DNA of 64,000 bases, from the NCBI RefSeq assembly GCF_020907245.1, contig NZ_JAJJWH010000014.1, positions 50,642-114,641 on the forward strand, written 5' to 3'. Both the position numbers and the translations under genes were made by a program. The notes under the pieces were generated by a model. The model had not been told where the DNA came from. It did no database searches and saw only the letters and a list, made by a program, of their open reading frames with translations. Within the stretch, counting starts at the first letter, position 1; each line of letters begins with the position of its first letter. Below, piece by piece: positions 54,359-63,950 of this stretch. This DNA is from Pontibacter harenae (GTDB lineage Bacteria; Bacteroidota; Bacteroidia; Cytophagales; Hymenobacteraceae).

Positions 54359-56683
54359 ATGCTTTACACTATTCTTGCAGGGCTTATTTTAGCGTTTGCA
54401 GCGCCACTGTTATATCGTCTGCTGGGCAGGTTCATTTCTGTTCCGATGGTAGTGCTACCTGCTGTACTGTTTGCCTATTTCTGCACCTTTATTTCACCTG
54501 TTGTGGCGGGGCAGCTTGTTATGCAGGAATATAGCTGGATACCTTCTTTGGGTATAAACCTACAGTTTATGCTGGATGGGCTGGGGCTATTTTTTGCGCT
54601 GCTTATTACCAGCTTTGGCGTGTTGGTCATGGCTTATGCAGGTGCTTATCTAAAGGGCGATTCACACCTTGGCAGGTTTTACCTTTACCTGACTTTGTTT
54701 ATGACGGCCATGCTTGGAGTAGTGCTTTCGAGCAATATATTGTGCCTGCTTGTTTTCTGGGAGCTTACCAGTATCAGTTCTTATCTGCTCATTAGTTATA
54801 AGCATAAGTATGAGGTCTCGAGGGCTTCTGCCCTACAGGCTTTGCTGATCACCAACGGGGGCGGACTTTGTTTAATGGCTGGGTTAATATTGTTAGGTAT
54901 AGCTGGAGACTCTTTTTCATTTATAGAGCTGCTGCAACAGCGACCTGACCTGCTAAATCACAGTTTTTACCTCCCTATCGTGCTGCTGATTATGCTGGGA
55001 GCCTTTACAAAATCGGCACAGTTTCCGTTTCATGTGTGGCTACCAAATGCTATGGCAGCTCCTACGCCTGTAAGTGCTTACCTGCACTCAGCTACTATGG
55101 TGAAGGCTGGTGTGTATCTGCTGGCTCGCTTTTCTCCCATGCTGGGCGGCACCGAAGTCTGGAACTACACGATCATGGCCGTAGGTGCCACAACAGCTGT
55201 AGTAGGTGCCTTTCTTGCACTGCAGCAACTCGACCTTAAAGCCATACTGGCTTATACCACCATCAGTGCACTGGGTAGTTTAGTTACCCTTATCGGTATC
55301 GGTTCTACGTTTGCTTTAGAGGCCATGCTGGTTTTCCTGCTTGCTCATGCACTTTATAAAGGCGCCCTTTTCATGATTGCAGGAACGGTAGACCATGCCA
55401 CAGGCACCCGCGACACAACCAAACTGCACCTGCTTGGCAAGCGCATGCCTTTGCTTTCTGCCGCCGCTGTACTTTCTGCCTTATCCATGGCAGGCATGAT
55501 TCCTTTCTTTGGCTTTCTGGGAAAAGAGTTGCTTTATGAAGGAGCATTCGAAGCCCCACGTTTTGCAGTACCACTAACAGCTGCTATCGTTTTCTCTGGA
55601 ATTGCTTTTGTGGCGGTGGCTGTACGTTTAGGCTACGGCATTTTCTTTCGTAAATCAGCAAATGAAGCAACGCACATCGCACACAAACCCGAAACATTTC
55701 TGTGGTTACCACCGCTCCTACTAGGTATAGCAGGTCTCGTATTTGGTATACTTCCGAACATAACAGTTGCACCTATTCTGAGTGCCGCTGCAGGTGCCGT
55801 GGCAGGTTCCGAAGTACACCTACATCTCGCACTTTGGCATGGGTTTAACCCCATCCTGATGTTAACCATACTCACCATTATACTGGGTATCGTGTTTTAT
55901 GCCTTCACCAATATTTTTACTACCTGGCCTGTACACCTAGAGAGGCTGTACAAAATAGGGCCTGGTGAGCTTTACTATACGCTTAAAAACAGCCTTTCTA
56001 TTGGTAGCAAAGGATTCATCGAATCGGTACAGTCAGGCTCCCTACGCTATTATGTGGCTGTTATCATCATGACTTTTATAGTACTTGTTGTAGGGGCAAT
56101 TTGGCAGGAAGAACTATACCGAGTGGTAACGCCAGACACGTTCATAGCCGCCCTCAGCGACATCGAACTGAATGAATACATCCTAATTCTGCTCATGGTG
56201 CCAGCCACCATTTTCGTGTGTCTGACAAACTCACGACTAATTGCCATTACAACTATGAGCTTAGTAGGCTATGCCATTGCCCTGTCTTATATCTTCTTTG
56301 GCGCTCCTGACTTGGCGGCTACTCAGTTTCTGGTTGAAACACTTACGGCCGTACTGTTTGTGCTGGTCTTGCATAAACTGCCTCCGTTTGTTCCATTGGT
56401 AAAATATAAAACCAATGCATTTTACCTGTCCTTGTCTGTGCTTTTTGGAGCCACAATGGCCTATGTGCTAGTTATGGTGCGGCAGTTCCCACTAGATTCA
56501 GAGCTGAAGGCTTATTTTGGGGCCACAAGTTGGCTTGAGGCCAAAGGCAGGAACATTGTAAACGTTATACTGGTAGACTACAGAGCTTTCGACACAATGG
56601 GAGAAATAACCGTGCTGGCAATCGCAGTCATTGGTATTTTTTCGCTGCTGAAGCTATATCCAGAGAAAGGAGATCAGTTATGA
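54359..56683 (+). CDS. mrpA: Mrp Na+/H+ antiporter subunit A
   Basis: MrpA is the large proton-pathway subunit of the multisubunit sodium/proton antiporter. The 774-residue protein has an N-terminal NuoL-like domain (about 1-500, with LVFWELTSISSYLLI and PFHVWLPNAMAAPTPVSAYL), followed by the MbhD-like (about 600-670, SYIFFGAPDLAATQF) and MbhE-like (about 690-770, DYRAFDTMGEITVL) segments. Its stop overlaps the mrpB start (ATGA). It begins the seven-gene mrpABCDEFG operon. Confidence 0.93.
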   Translation: MLYTILAGLILAFAAPLLYRLLGRFISVPMVVLPAVLFAYFCTFISPVVAGQLVMQEYSWIPSLGINLQFMLDGLGLFFALLITSFGVLVMAYAGAYLKGDSHLGRFYLYLTLFMTAMLGVVLSSNILCLLVFWELTSISSYLLISYKHKYEVSRASALQALLITNGGGLCLMAGLILLGIAGDSFSFIELLQQRPDLLNHSFYLPIVLLIMLGAFTKSAQFPFHVWLPNAMAAPTPVSAYLHSATMVKAGVYLLARFSPMLGGTEVWNYTIMAVGATTAVVGAFLALQQLDLKAILAYTTISALGSLVTLIGIGSTFALEAMLVFLLAHALYKGALFMIAGTVDHATGTRDTTKLHLLGKRMPLLSAAAVLSALSMAGMIPFFGFLGKELLYEGAFEAPRFAVPLTAAIVFSGIAFVAVAVRLGYGIFFRKSANEATHIAHKPETFLWLPPLLLGIAGLVFGILPNITVAPILSAAAGAVAGSEVHLHLALWHGFNPILMLTILTIILGIVFYAFTNIFTTWPVHLERLYKIGPGELYYTLKNSLSIGSKGFIESVQSGSLRYYVAVIIMTFIVLVVGAIWQEELYRVVTPDTFIAALSDIELNEYILILLMVPATIFVCLTNSRLIAITTMSLVGYAIALSYIFFGAPDLAATQFLVETLTAVLFVLVLHKLPPFVPLVKYKTNAFYLSLSVLFGATMAYVLVMVRQFPLDSELKAYFGATSWLEAKGRNIVNVILVDYRAFDTMGEITVLAIAVIGIFSLLKLYPEKGDQL

Positions 56684-57231
56684 AAACCATTATAATCTCA
56701 GCAGCACTTAGACTGTTTTTCCCGCTGTTTATTTTCTTTTCATTTTATATACTTATCAGGGGGCACAACCACCCTGGCGGCGGATTTATCGGGGGGTTGA
56801 TTTTAGTTATTCCTTTTATCTTTCATGTGCTGATACATGGAGCAGATGAAACTCATGACAAGCTTTTCCTGAAGCGCGTTTACTCGCTTAGGCGGAATGA
56901 ACAGGAGTCTGATATGAATTATTATTTGCGAAATATAGGGTATCGCTTGCGCGGCCTTGTACCTTGGTATTCACGGCCTGATGCAGATAAAGTACTTGTA
57001 AAACAGTTTGTGATTGAGCCACTGCATATTATACCTGTGGGTTTGTCTTTATCGCTGCTTGCCGGCCTCATACCTCTTTTTTCTGGAGAGGCTTTTCTGA
57101 CAGGGCTGTGGGCAAAAGCACAATTGCCACTGATAGGCAAAGTAGGCACAACGCTTCTTTTTGATATAGGCGTTTACCTGCTCGTAGCTGCCGTAGTGCT
57201 AAAAATCACCTTGGTAATGTCGAAAGAATAA
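56680..57231 (+). CDS. mrpB: Mrp Na+/H+ antiporter subunit B
   Basis: MrpB is an integral subunit of the antiporter. The signature [13 protein letters not shown] (about residues 29-41) is clear. The protein is 183 residues where many MrpB are about 140; the extra length is a basic, hydrophilic loop (about residues 63-110) between the second and third helices. The start overlaps mrpA by four bases. Confidence 0.9.
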   Translation: MKTIIISAALRLFFPLFIFFSFYILIRGHNHPGGGFIGGLILVIPFIFHVLIHGADETHDKLFLKRVYSLRRNEQESDMNYYLRNIGYRLRGLVPWYSRPDADKVLVKQFVIEPLHIIPVGLSLSLLAGLIPLFSGEAFLTGLWAKAQLPLIGKVGTTLLFDIGVYLLVAAVVLKITLVMSKE

Positions 57232-57235
57232 AACG

Positions 57236-57601
57236 ATGGATCTAATTTTTACAGTTGCAGTAGGCTTACTATTCGCTGCCTCTCTATACCTAATACTACA
57301 CCGACACTTGTTTAAACTGATTGTCGGCTTAATGATATTTGGCCTTGCCAGCAACCTATATGTGTTTGCCATAGGTAGGCTTACGCGTGAAAAAAGTGCC
57401 ATTATTCCTTCCGATGCTGAAATAGCTTTAGAGCCATTTGCAGACCCCGTTCCACAGGCCCTGATTCTGACAGCCATTGTAATTGGGTTCGGTTTGCAGG
57501 CCTTTGCTATAGTACTGGTAAAAAGGCTCTACCAGGTAGCGGGCACCGATGATATTGACGAGCTAAACAACACAGACAAAATTGATTCAACAGAAAAATA
57601 A
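57236..57601 (+). CDS. mrpC: Mrp Na+/H+ antiporter subunit C
   Basis: MrpC is the NuoK-like subunit with three membrane helices. The 121-residue protein has [20 protein letters not shown], and [16 protein letters not shown] (about 78-93), both typical. It lies four bases after mrpB and is followed by mrpD at a five-base gap. Confidence 0.92.
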   Translation: MDLIFTVAVGLLFAASLYLILHRHLFKLIVGLMIFGLASNLYVFAIGRLTREKSAIIPSDAEIALEPFADPVPQALILTAIVIGFGLQAFAIVLVKRLYQVAGTDDIDELNNTDKIDSTEK

Positions 57602-57606
57602 CCTCA

Positions 57607-59115
57607 ATGCAGCTAGAAGATCACTTGCTACTACTACTACCGATACTGGTACCTTTTATTGGTGCCATCCTCTGCATTTTTTGTTGGCGAAAAGTTACTG
57701 CTCAAAAAATCATCGCCCTGTTAACTCAACTAGGTTTATTGGCGAGTGCCTTTATGCTCTACAGGCATGTAGCACTGCACGAGATAGTGAATATACAAAT
57801 GGGAGGCTGGCCAGCACCTTATGGTATCACCTTAGTGGCCGATATGCTAAGCTGCCTCTTATTGGTAGCAGGTTCTTTAGCGGGCCTAGCCGTTATTATC
57901 TATTCTTTTTATGACTTAGATAAACCTCGTATCCGCTACGGCTACTATCCTGTGGTGATGGTTATGCAAATGGGTATCGGGGGCACCTTGCTAACAGGGG
58001 ACTTATTTAACCTGTATGTCTGGTTTGAGATACTGTTGATTTGTGCCTTTGTGCTTATAACCATAGGCGGCACAAAAGAACAACTGGAAGGAGCCCTGAA
58101 GTATGTTACCATCAACCTAATTGCCTCTGGCTTATTGCTGGTAGGCATCGGTACCATCTATGGTATGACTGGTTCGCTTAATCTAGCTCAAATTGCCGTA
58201 CAGGCGCAAACTATGCCACAGTTGCAGGGCTTGTTTGTTGTAGCCAGTATGTTTTTTATAGTTAGTGTTGGTATAAAGGCAGCTGCTTTCCCACTTTTCT
58301 TCTGGCTACCTGCTTCTTACCACACGCCTCCCATTGCTGTTTCCGCTATTATAGCTGGCCTACTCACTAAAGTGGGCTTATATGTGCTGGTTAGGCTATT
58401 TACTTTGGTATTTAAAGTAGAGCCTGGTTTTACCATGTACGTGCTGCTGATTATGGCAGGACTAACCATGGTAGTAGGTGTATTGGGAGCAGCTACACAG
58501 AATGATTACAGAAAAGTACTCTCCTTTAGCATCGTGAGCCAAATAGGCTATATGCTGATGGGGCTTGTCATTTTCACTCCCTTAGCCTTAGCAGGAACCA
58601 TATATTTTATCATGCATAACATGCTTGTGAAAACGAATTTGTTTATGGTTGGTGGTGCCGTAGCACAGGCACAGGGAAGCTTTAAGTTCAGGCATCTGGG
58701 AGGTGTTTATAAGAAGCACCCGCTGCTGGCCATCATCTTTTTTGTGTCTGCGCTTTCATTGGCGGGCATTCCGCCTTTCTCAGGTTTCTGGGGTAAGTTT
58801 ATGTTAGCTAAAGCTGGCTTCGAGAGTGGGTTTTATACGTTAGCAGGTGTTTCCCTGGCTGCTGGCGTTGTCACTATTATCTACCTGACAAAAATATGGA
58901 ACCAGGTTTTTCTGAAGGAAAGGCCAGAGAACATTCAAACATTACTGCCTGTGCAGCCATTGAAAAACATGCTGCAGTTGCCTATGCTGATGCTGTTGGC
59001 ATGTATTGTAGCGCTGGGTATTTATGCTGAGCCCTTTATTGACATTACCATGCGTGCCGCTGAACAGCTACTAAATAGCGAAATGTACATTAATGCCGTA
59101 TTAAACAATAACTAA
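57607..59115 (+). CDS. mrpD: Mrp Na+/H+ antiporter subunit D
   Basis: MrpD is the second NuoN/NuoM-like proton-pathway subunit. The 502-residue protein has the expected fourteen or so helices with LFNLYVWFEILLICAF (conserved glutamate), KAAAFPLFFWLPASYHTPP and a GKFMLAKAG motif. It is 15 bases upstream of mrpE. Confidence 0.94.
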   Translation: MQLEDHLLLLLPILVPFIGAILCIFCWRKVTAQKIIALLTQLGLLASAFMLYRHVALHEIVNIQMGGWPAPYGITLVADMLSCLLLVAGSLAGLAVIIYSFYDLDKPRIRYGYYPVVMVMQMGIGGTLLTGDLFNLYVWFEILLICAFVLITIGGTKEQLEGALKYVTINLIASGLLLVGIGTIYGMTGSLNLAQIAVQAQTMPQLQGLFVVASMFFIVSVGIKAAAFPLFFWLPASYHTPPIAVSAIIAGLLTKVGLYVLVRLFTLVFKVEPGFTMYVLLIMAGLTMVVGVLGAATQNDYRKVLSFSIVSQIGYMLMGLVIFTPLALAGTIYFIMHNMLVKTNLFMVGGAVAQAQGSFKFRHLGGVYKKHPLLAIIFFVSALSLAGIPPFSGFWGKFMLAKAGFESGFYTLAGVSLAAGVVTIIYLTKIWNQVFLKERPENIQTLLPVQPLKNMLQLPMLMLLACIVALGIYAEPFIDITMRAAEQLLNSEMYINAVLNNN

Positions 59116-59130
59116 GCTCGATACTGCGTC

Positions 59131-59625
59131 ATGAATACTTTTCTCATACACTTTGCCATAGCGGCTTATGCCGTAACCTGGGCTATAGGTAAACTTAACT
59201 GGTTTGACGATAGTGCAGCCATGACCATACTAGTGTTTCTTGTCGCTTTCACCTTTCTGTGGCTGAGCTCGATTTTATACGACAGAAACTACTTCAGGAA
59301 AATCCCGAAGGTGCTGGGCCTGTTCTTTTTCTTTCTGAAAGAACTGATCATGGCTAACCTAAAAATAGCCTATGATATTATAACTCCCCGTTACTTTATG
59401 AACCCTTCTATTATTGCCTTACCTCTTAAAGCATCTACCGATTTAGAAATAAGCCTGCTGGCGAATATGCTCACGCTTACACCTGGCTCTTTAAGCGTAG
59501 ATGTTTCAGAAGACCGCAAGGAGCTTTATGTGCACCTACTTTATGCAGACGATGAAAAAGTTGAAAGCATTAAGAAGGAGTTAAAGGACGGATTTGAAAA
59601 AAGAATTTTAGCGATAACCCGATGA
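59131..59625 (+). CDS. mrpE: Mrp Na+/H+ antiporter subunit E
   Basis: MrpE is a small subunit with N-terminal helices and a cytoplasmic domain. The 164-residue protein has the family segment MLTLTPGSLSVDVS (about residues 111-124). Its stop overlaps the mrpF start (ATGA at 59622-59625). Confidence 0.93.
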   Translation: MNTFLIHFAIAAYAVTWAIGKLNWFDDSAAMTILVFLVAFTFLWLSSILYDRNYFRKIPKVLGLFFFFLKELIMANLKIAYDIITPRYFMNPSIIALPLKASTDLEISLLANMLTLTPGSLSVDVSEDRKELYVHLLYADDEKVESIKKELKDGFEKRILAITR

Positions 59626-59891
59626 ATATTTTCGATACGACACTTCTAATTGCTTTTTTTGTTTTGGGCGTTTGTCTGCTGCTAGCGGCTATAAGGTTTG
59701 CCATGGGCCCAAGCCTGCTAGACCGCATCACGGCCTTCGATTTAATTGTAGCGAATGTGATAGGCATTATAGTCATCTACAGCAAACTTACCAGAGATTT
59801 TGAGCTGATTGATGTGGCATTGATTCTGTCGTTGTTTGGCTTTCTTGGCTCCATCTCTTTTACCTACTACATGTTGAGAAGAAATAACTAA
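59622..59891 (+). CDS. mrpF: Mrp Na+/H+ antiporter subunit F
   Basis: MrpF is an 89-residue, three-helix subunit with the typical GPSLLDRITAFDLIVANVIG segment (about residues 28-47). Start and stop are shared with mrpE (four bases) and mrpG (one base), so the three genes are tightly coupled. Confidence 0.92.
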   Translation: MNIFDTTLLIAFFVLGVCLLLAAIRFAMGPSLLDRITAFDLIVANVIGIIVIYSKLTRDFELIDVALILSLFGFLGSISFTYYMLRRNN

Positions 59892-60298
59892 TGGATATAG
59901 ATCTGGAATTTGTTAAAGAAATCATTAGCAGCGCATTTATATTGGCGGGTGTATTTTTTATGCTCGTCGCTTCGATAGGATTGCTGCGTCTCCCTGATTT
60001 TTATACCCGCATGTCTGCCATCACGAAAGGAGCTACACTGGGGATGGGTATGATTGTGATAGGTATTGGCGTATACTTTAACGATACCGAGATAATGCTT
60101 AAGATACTCGCTATCCTATTTTTTACACTGATTACTTCTCCAGTGGCCGCTCATGCCATTACACGCACTGCTATTTATAAAAAGGTGCCTTTATGGAAGA
60201 AAACAGATCTGAAAGAGTTTCAGAACTACCTCCAAAAGCGTGAACTGGACAAAGACGAAGTTGAAGATCAGCTTCAGAAAAACTCTAAGAGGCTTTAG
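59891..60298 (+). CDS. mrpG: Mrp Na+/H+ antiporter subunit G
   Basis: MrpG is the last subunit, 135 residues with three helices and a hydrophilic C-terminal tail. LLRLPDFYTRMSAITKGATL (about 31-50) is the family signature. Its last 14 bases overlap the end of the convergent phosphoesterase gene. Confidence 0.92.
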   Translation: MDIDLEFVKEIISSAFILAGVFFMLVASIGLLRLPDFYTRMSAITKGATLGMGMIVIGIGVYFNDTEIMLKILAILFFTLITSPVAAHAITRTAIYKKVPLWKKTDLKEFQNYLQKRELDKDEVEDQLQKNSKRL

Positions 60299-61094
60299 CG
60301 TATTTTACAAAAGGTCTGGCTGGTTCAGTGTATAGTTTAAAGGCATCTACGGCCGTAAGACGAAAGTCGGGATAAGAAAGGGCAGTTAATCTCCCACCAA
60401 AAACACAGCCAGTATCTATGTTGATGGTGTTGTTACGCCAACGAGGCTCATAAACAGGTGTGTGCCCATACACTACTACAGCCTCACCTGCATAGTCTGC
60501 TGCCCAATCTAATCGGACGGGAAACCCGTTTTGATCTAACTGACCTGTTGTAGGTCCATACAAACTAAGTTCTCTGGCAGCTCTGGTATTCTTTTTATGC
60601 AGCCGCTCCTCTAAGCCAGCATGTGCAACCACCAGTCTGTCATCGTCCAGCACAAGGTGGTGCGGTAGCTTACCAATGAAGTTCCTCACACGATCAATAA
60701 AAGCCTTGTTTCGATCCTGAAGCTGCTCCATCGTTACCTCCAAACCGTGCCTCACTTTTACTTTGCGGCCTTTTAGTTTTCTGTACAGTTTATCATCGTG
60801 GTTTCCGAGTACGCAGAAAGCGAGCCCCTGCTCTACCAGGTCCATCACAAGCTGTAACACAGCAGGCGAATCAGGGCCTCGATCTACCAAGTCACCCACA
60901 AAAATCAGCTTCTGGTGTTGTGGCAACTTAGCCTGAAAACGTTGTTCAATCTCGTTATATTCAACTTTAAAGTCCAGCAGGTGCAGGAGGGCATGCAACT
61001 CCTGAAAGCAGCCATGCACATCACCAATAATATGAAACGGACCGTGGAGGTCAGGGAGTATCAAGTTATTAAATTTTTGATCTGCTGGAGCCAT
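60285..61094 (-). CDS. Metallophosphoesterase of the PPP family
   Basis: This 269-residue enzyme has all calcineurin-like metal motifs: GDVHGC (about residues 23-28), GDLVDRG, GNHD, a VVAHAG segment and YGHTP. The order and spacing match bacterial PPP phosphatases and the related Ap4A hydrolases (ApaH/PrpE types). Whether the substrate is a phosphoprotein or a dinucleoside polyphosphate cannot be told. It is divergent from the second ClC gene and overlaps mrpG at its 3' end. Confidence 0.87.
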   Translation of the reverse strand: MAPADQKFNNLILPDLHGPFHIIGDVHGCFQELHALLHLLDFKVEYNEIEQRFQAKLPQHQKLIFVGDLVDRGPDSPAVLQLVMDLVEQGLAFCVLGNHDDKLYRKLKGRKVKVRHGLEVTMEQLQDRNKAFIDRVRNFIGKLPHHLVLDDDRLVVAHAGLEERLHKKNTRAARELSLYGPTTGQLDQNGFPVRLDWAADYAGEAVVVYGHTPVYEPRWRNNTINIDTGCVFGGRLTALSYPDFRLTAVDAFKLYTEPARPFVKYAKAS

Positions 61095-61195
61095 ACAAAA
61101 TTTAAATTGAATGCTGAAATTGCACTATATATAAACACCGAAAACAGCGCTTGAGTTGGTTTTAGTATATTTTTTTTTCTTTTGTCTCTAAAAGG

Positions 61196-61226
61196 TTGAG
61201 CCCCGCAATTGTTCTGGTTACATTTG
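61196..61226 (+). promoter_or_regulatory. Bacteroidota-type promoter for the CBS-ClC gene
   Basis: TTG (61196-61198) and TACATTTG (61219-61226) are 20 bases apart. The transcript would start near 61233, giving a leader of about 27 bases. Confidence 0.65.
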
Positions 61227-61259
61227 CGCTCCACTTTCTATTAATTGCCGTAAACGGCT

Positions 61260-63038
61260 ATGCCTCATTACAAAAAGTATAAGATTCCGTTATTGTGGCT
61301 TCGCCGCCATACCTCCGACAGGGAGTTCATGCTCCTTTCCAGTGTGCTTGTTGGGCTTACGGCAGGGCTTGCTGCTGTGGTACTCAAAACACTGGTGCAT
61401 TACATACACATGCTCCTGGCTTATGGTAACCGCTTGCTAGATCAACCTTACTGGCTGGTTGTTTTTCCAATTATCGGTATTCTGATTACAGTTGTTATTG
61501 TACAGAACTTTTTTGGCGGCAAACTAGGTAGAGGCACGGCTAACATTTTGTACTCGATCTCGCAGAAGTCGAGCATGGTTGAAAGGGACAAGATGTATTC
61601 TCATATAATTACAAGTGGTATAACAGCAGGCTTTGGTGGTTCAGCGGGTTTGGAGTCCCCTATTGTGGTAACGGGTTCAGCTATCGGTTCTAACTACGGC
61701 CGCGACTACCATCTAAACTATCGCGACCGCACATTACTACTGGCCTGTGGCGCTGCGGCAGGTATTGCTGCCGTGTTCAACGCTCCTATTGCAGGCGTTC
61801 TCTTTGCCATAGAGGTACTACTAACCGATATTAGTATCGCTGCCTTTATTCCCCTTATTATTTCTGCCGTAGTAGGTGCTCTATGCTCCAGAATTATCCT
61901 TCAGGAAGAAATACTTTTTTACATTGGCCAGAATGAATTGTTTGAAGCTAGCCATGTGCCTTATTATGTACTGCTGGGAATATTGGCAGGTATCATTTCG
62001 GTATATTATGTACGGATGGTGCATCGGGTAGAAGATCTCTTTGAACCCTATCAGGATAAAGTATACAGCAAAGCATTGGTAGGCGGCGCAATGCTGGGGC
62101 TGCTTATTATGCTGTTTCCCCCGCTTTTTGGAGAAGGCTACGACAGTATTAAACTTTTGGAGAGCTCACAAGCTGAACAGCTTTTGCAGGATAGTTGGCT
62201 CGCCTTTTTCGGGACAAACGAATGGCTGGTGCTGTGCTTTATAGGTGCGTTGGCATTGGTGAAGGTATTTGCCACCACACTTACCATATCATCAGGCGGT
62301 AACGGTGGCAACTTTGCGCCCTCTATGTTTGTGGGTGCCAGTACAGGCTTCTTTTTCTCGCGCCTGATGAACATGCTTGACATTGGCAGATTACCAGAAC
62401 ACAGTTTCTCTATGGTGGGTATGGCAGGTATTTTGAGTGGCGTGATGCATGCCCCTTTGACCGCTGTTTTCCTTATTGCCGAAATTACGGGAGGCTATAC
62501 GCTCATGATCCCTCTTATGATCGTGTCTGCTACTTCTTTTGCTCTGGTAAAATACTTCGAGCCGTACTCACTCGACACAAAAAAGCTAGCTCAGAAAGGC
62601 CAGTTGCTTACCCATAACAAGGACAACACCATTCTGCGCATCATGAAGATTCGCCATTTGATTGAAACCGATTTTCAACCTATTTCGCCAGATGCCTGTT
62701 TAGGAGAACTGGTAGAGGTAATTGCCCATTGCAGCCGTAATATTTTCCCTGTGGTAACGGCCGAACAGAAACTGGTAGGAATTATTCTGCTGGAACAGGT
62801 TCGGGAGATTATGTTTAAAACAGAGAAATATAAAACAGTACAGGTAAAGCACCTGATGATAAAACCTCGTGCCGTTGTGCAGGAAGATGATAATATGGCT
62901 GCCGTTATGAAAAAATTCGATGAAACTGGTGCCTGGAACTTACCCGTATTGGATGGTGAGGTATATGTTGGCTTTGTCTCAAAATCGAGCATCTTTACCA
63001 AGTACAGAAAACTGCTGATTAAGACTACGGAAGTGTAA
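61260..63038 (+). CDS. ClC chloride channel/antiporter with two CBS domains
   Basis: This 592-residue ClC protein has about 430 residues of membrane domain and two C-terminal CBS domains (about 460-520 and 527-588). Ion-path motifs are LGRGTANIL in place of GSGIP and GSAGLESPIVVTG around the conserved gating glutamate, as seen in many Bacteroidota ClCs. The CBS pair suggests regulation by adenine nucleotides. No riboswitch is visible in its leader, so it is probably the chloride-type counterpart of the fluoride channel at 47337. Confidence 0.9.
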   Translation: MPHYKKYKIPLLWLRRHTSDREFMLLSSVLVGLTAGLAAVVLKTLVHYIHMLLAYGNRLLDQPYWLVVFPIIGILITVVIVQNFFGGKLGRGTANILYSISQKSSMVERDKMYSHIITSGITAGFGGSAGLESPIVVTGSAIGSNYGRDYHLNYRDRTLLLACGAAAGIAAVFNAPIAGVLFAIEVLLTDISIAAFIPLIISAVVGALCSRIILQEEILFYIGQNELFEASHVPYYVLLGILAGIISVYYVRMVHRVEDLFEPYQDKVYSKALVGGAMLGLLIMLFPPLFGEGYDSIKLLESSQAEQLLQDSWLAFFGTNEWLVLCFIGALALVKVFATTLTISSGGNGGNFAPSMFVGASTGFFFSRLMNMLDIGRLPEHSFSMVGMAGILSGVMHAPLTAVFLIAEITGGYTLMIPLMIVSATSFALVKYFEPYSLDTKKLAQKGQLLTHNKDNTILRIMKIRHLIETDFQPISPDACLGELVEVIAHCSRNIFPVVTAEQKLVGIILLEQVREIMFKTEKYKTVQVKHLMIKPRAVVQEDDNMAAVMKKFDETGAWNLPVLDGEVYVGFVSKSSIFTKYRKLLIKTTEV

Positions 63039-63065
63039 GAACGGTTATGATGAGGAAGAATTATG

Positions 63066-63950
63066 TTAGATTTTATCCATTTCCTTCTTCACCTTATCTT
63101 GGTAATGACTGATATTAATTAGCTGGGCTAATTCTGCTGCTTTAGCTAAATTCTCTTTTCTAATGTTGGGTTCAGAGAGCCTTCCAATATGAATCAAGTT
63201 TTCTATTATCAATGTTGGAATAGCAAGTGCTGTTGCTTTTTCTAGCGACAATTTGTAAAACTTTAAAGCCTCTTTTCGAAATTCATCTACAGATGAGATA
63301 TCAGCAAGTTTAGGAATCATCTCTTCATAATTCGATCCTTTCTCCTTTAAGATATGAGCAAATAAATGTTCATCACCTACAATCTCTGCCATACCTTCCG
63401 CTCTAGAAAGCTGACTTAAAGACTCATCATTATTACCTTTTGCACGCTCTATAATTCCAATATGATAATGTTGTTCAGAGAGCTCTGATTGATTATTCAT
63501 GTAATCGAGGCTTTTTGAATTATAGATAACATTAAATGCATCTTTATGCATTCTGAGTGCTTGACCGAAGCTTCCTTTTCTCTTATAGTATATGCCTAAA
63601 TGGATAAAACATGCAATCCTACCAGTTTCATCCTTCAATCTATTGGCTATCTTCAAAGCATCTTGTGTTACTTTAAAATGAGATTTTGAATCCCATTGCG
63701 TTTTATAAACATCAGCCAGTCCTATAAATGCTTTTCCCCTATACAAATCAGAATATTTTGAATTGACTACTTGTTTATAATATTTCTTTGCTACACTAGT
63801 TTGATGAATCTCTTGAAATATATTGCCTAGTGTATACGCCTTGTTCTTTAAAAGCAGCTGTTTTAAATTTTCAATATCAACATTCCATTTACCTAACAAA
63901 AGTTTACAGTTTGAATTGATACTTTCATCATATGGTGTGTCTAACGTCAA
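63066..63950 (-). CDS. Tetratricopeptide repeat protein, start uncertain
   Basis: The 294-residue frame encodes a soluble helical protein with about five TPR-like units (clear near residues 95-130 and 160-200). I cannot assign a function. The frame begins at a TTG at 63950. Upstream codons read TTTKNLWD-like sequence in frame back to a TAA at about 63980, with no ATG or GTG. It may therefore be a truncated or interrupted gene, or use the TTG. Only 50 bases of context remain to the window edge. Confidence 0.6.
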   Translation of the reverse strand: MTLDTPYDESINSNCKLLLGKWNVDIENLKQLLLKNKAYTLGNIFQEIHQTSVAKKYYKQVVNSKYSDLYRGKAFIGLADVYKTQWDSKSHFKVTQDALKIANRLKDETGRIACFIHLGIYYKRKGSFGQALRMHKDAFNVIYNSKSLDYMNNQSELSEQHYHIGIIERAKGNNDESLSQLSRAEGMAEIVGDEHLFAHILKEKGSNYEEMIPKLADISSVDEFRKEALKFYKLSLEKATALAIPTLIIENLIHIGRLSEPNIRKENLAKAAELAQLINISHYQDKVKKEMDKI

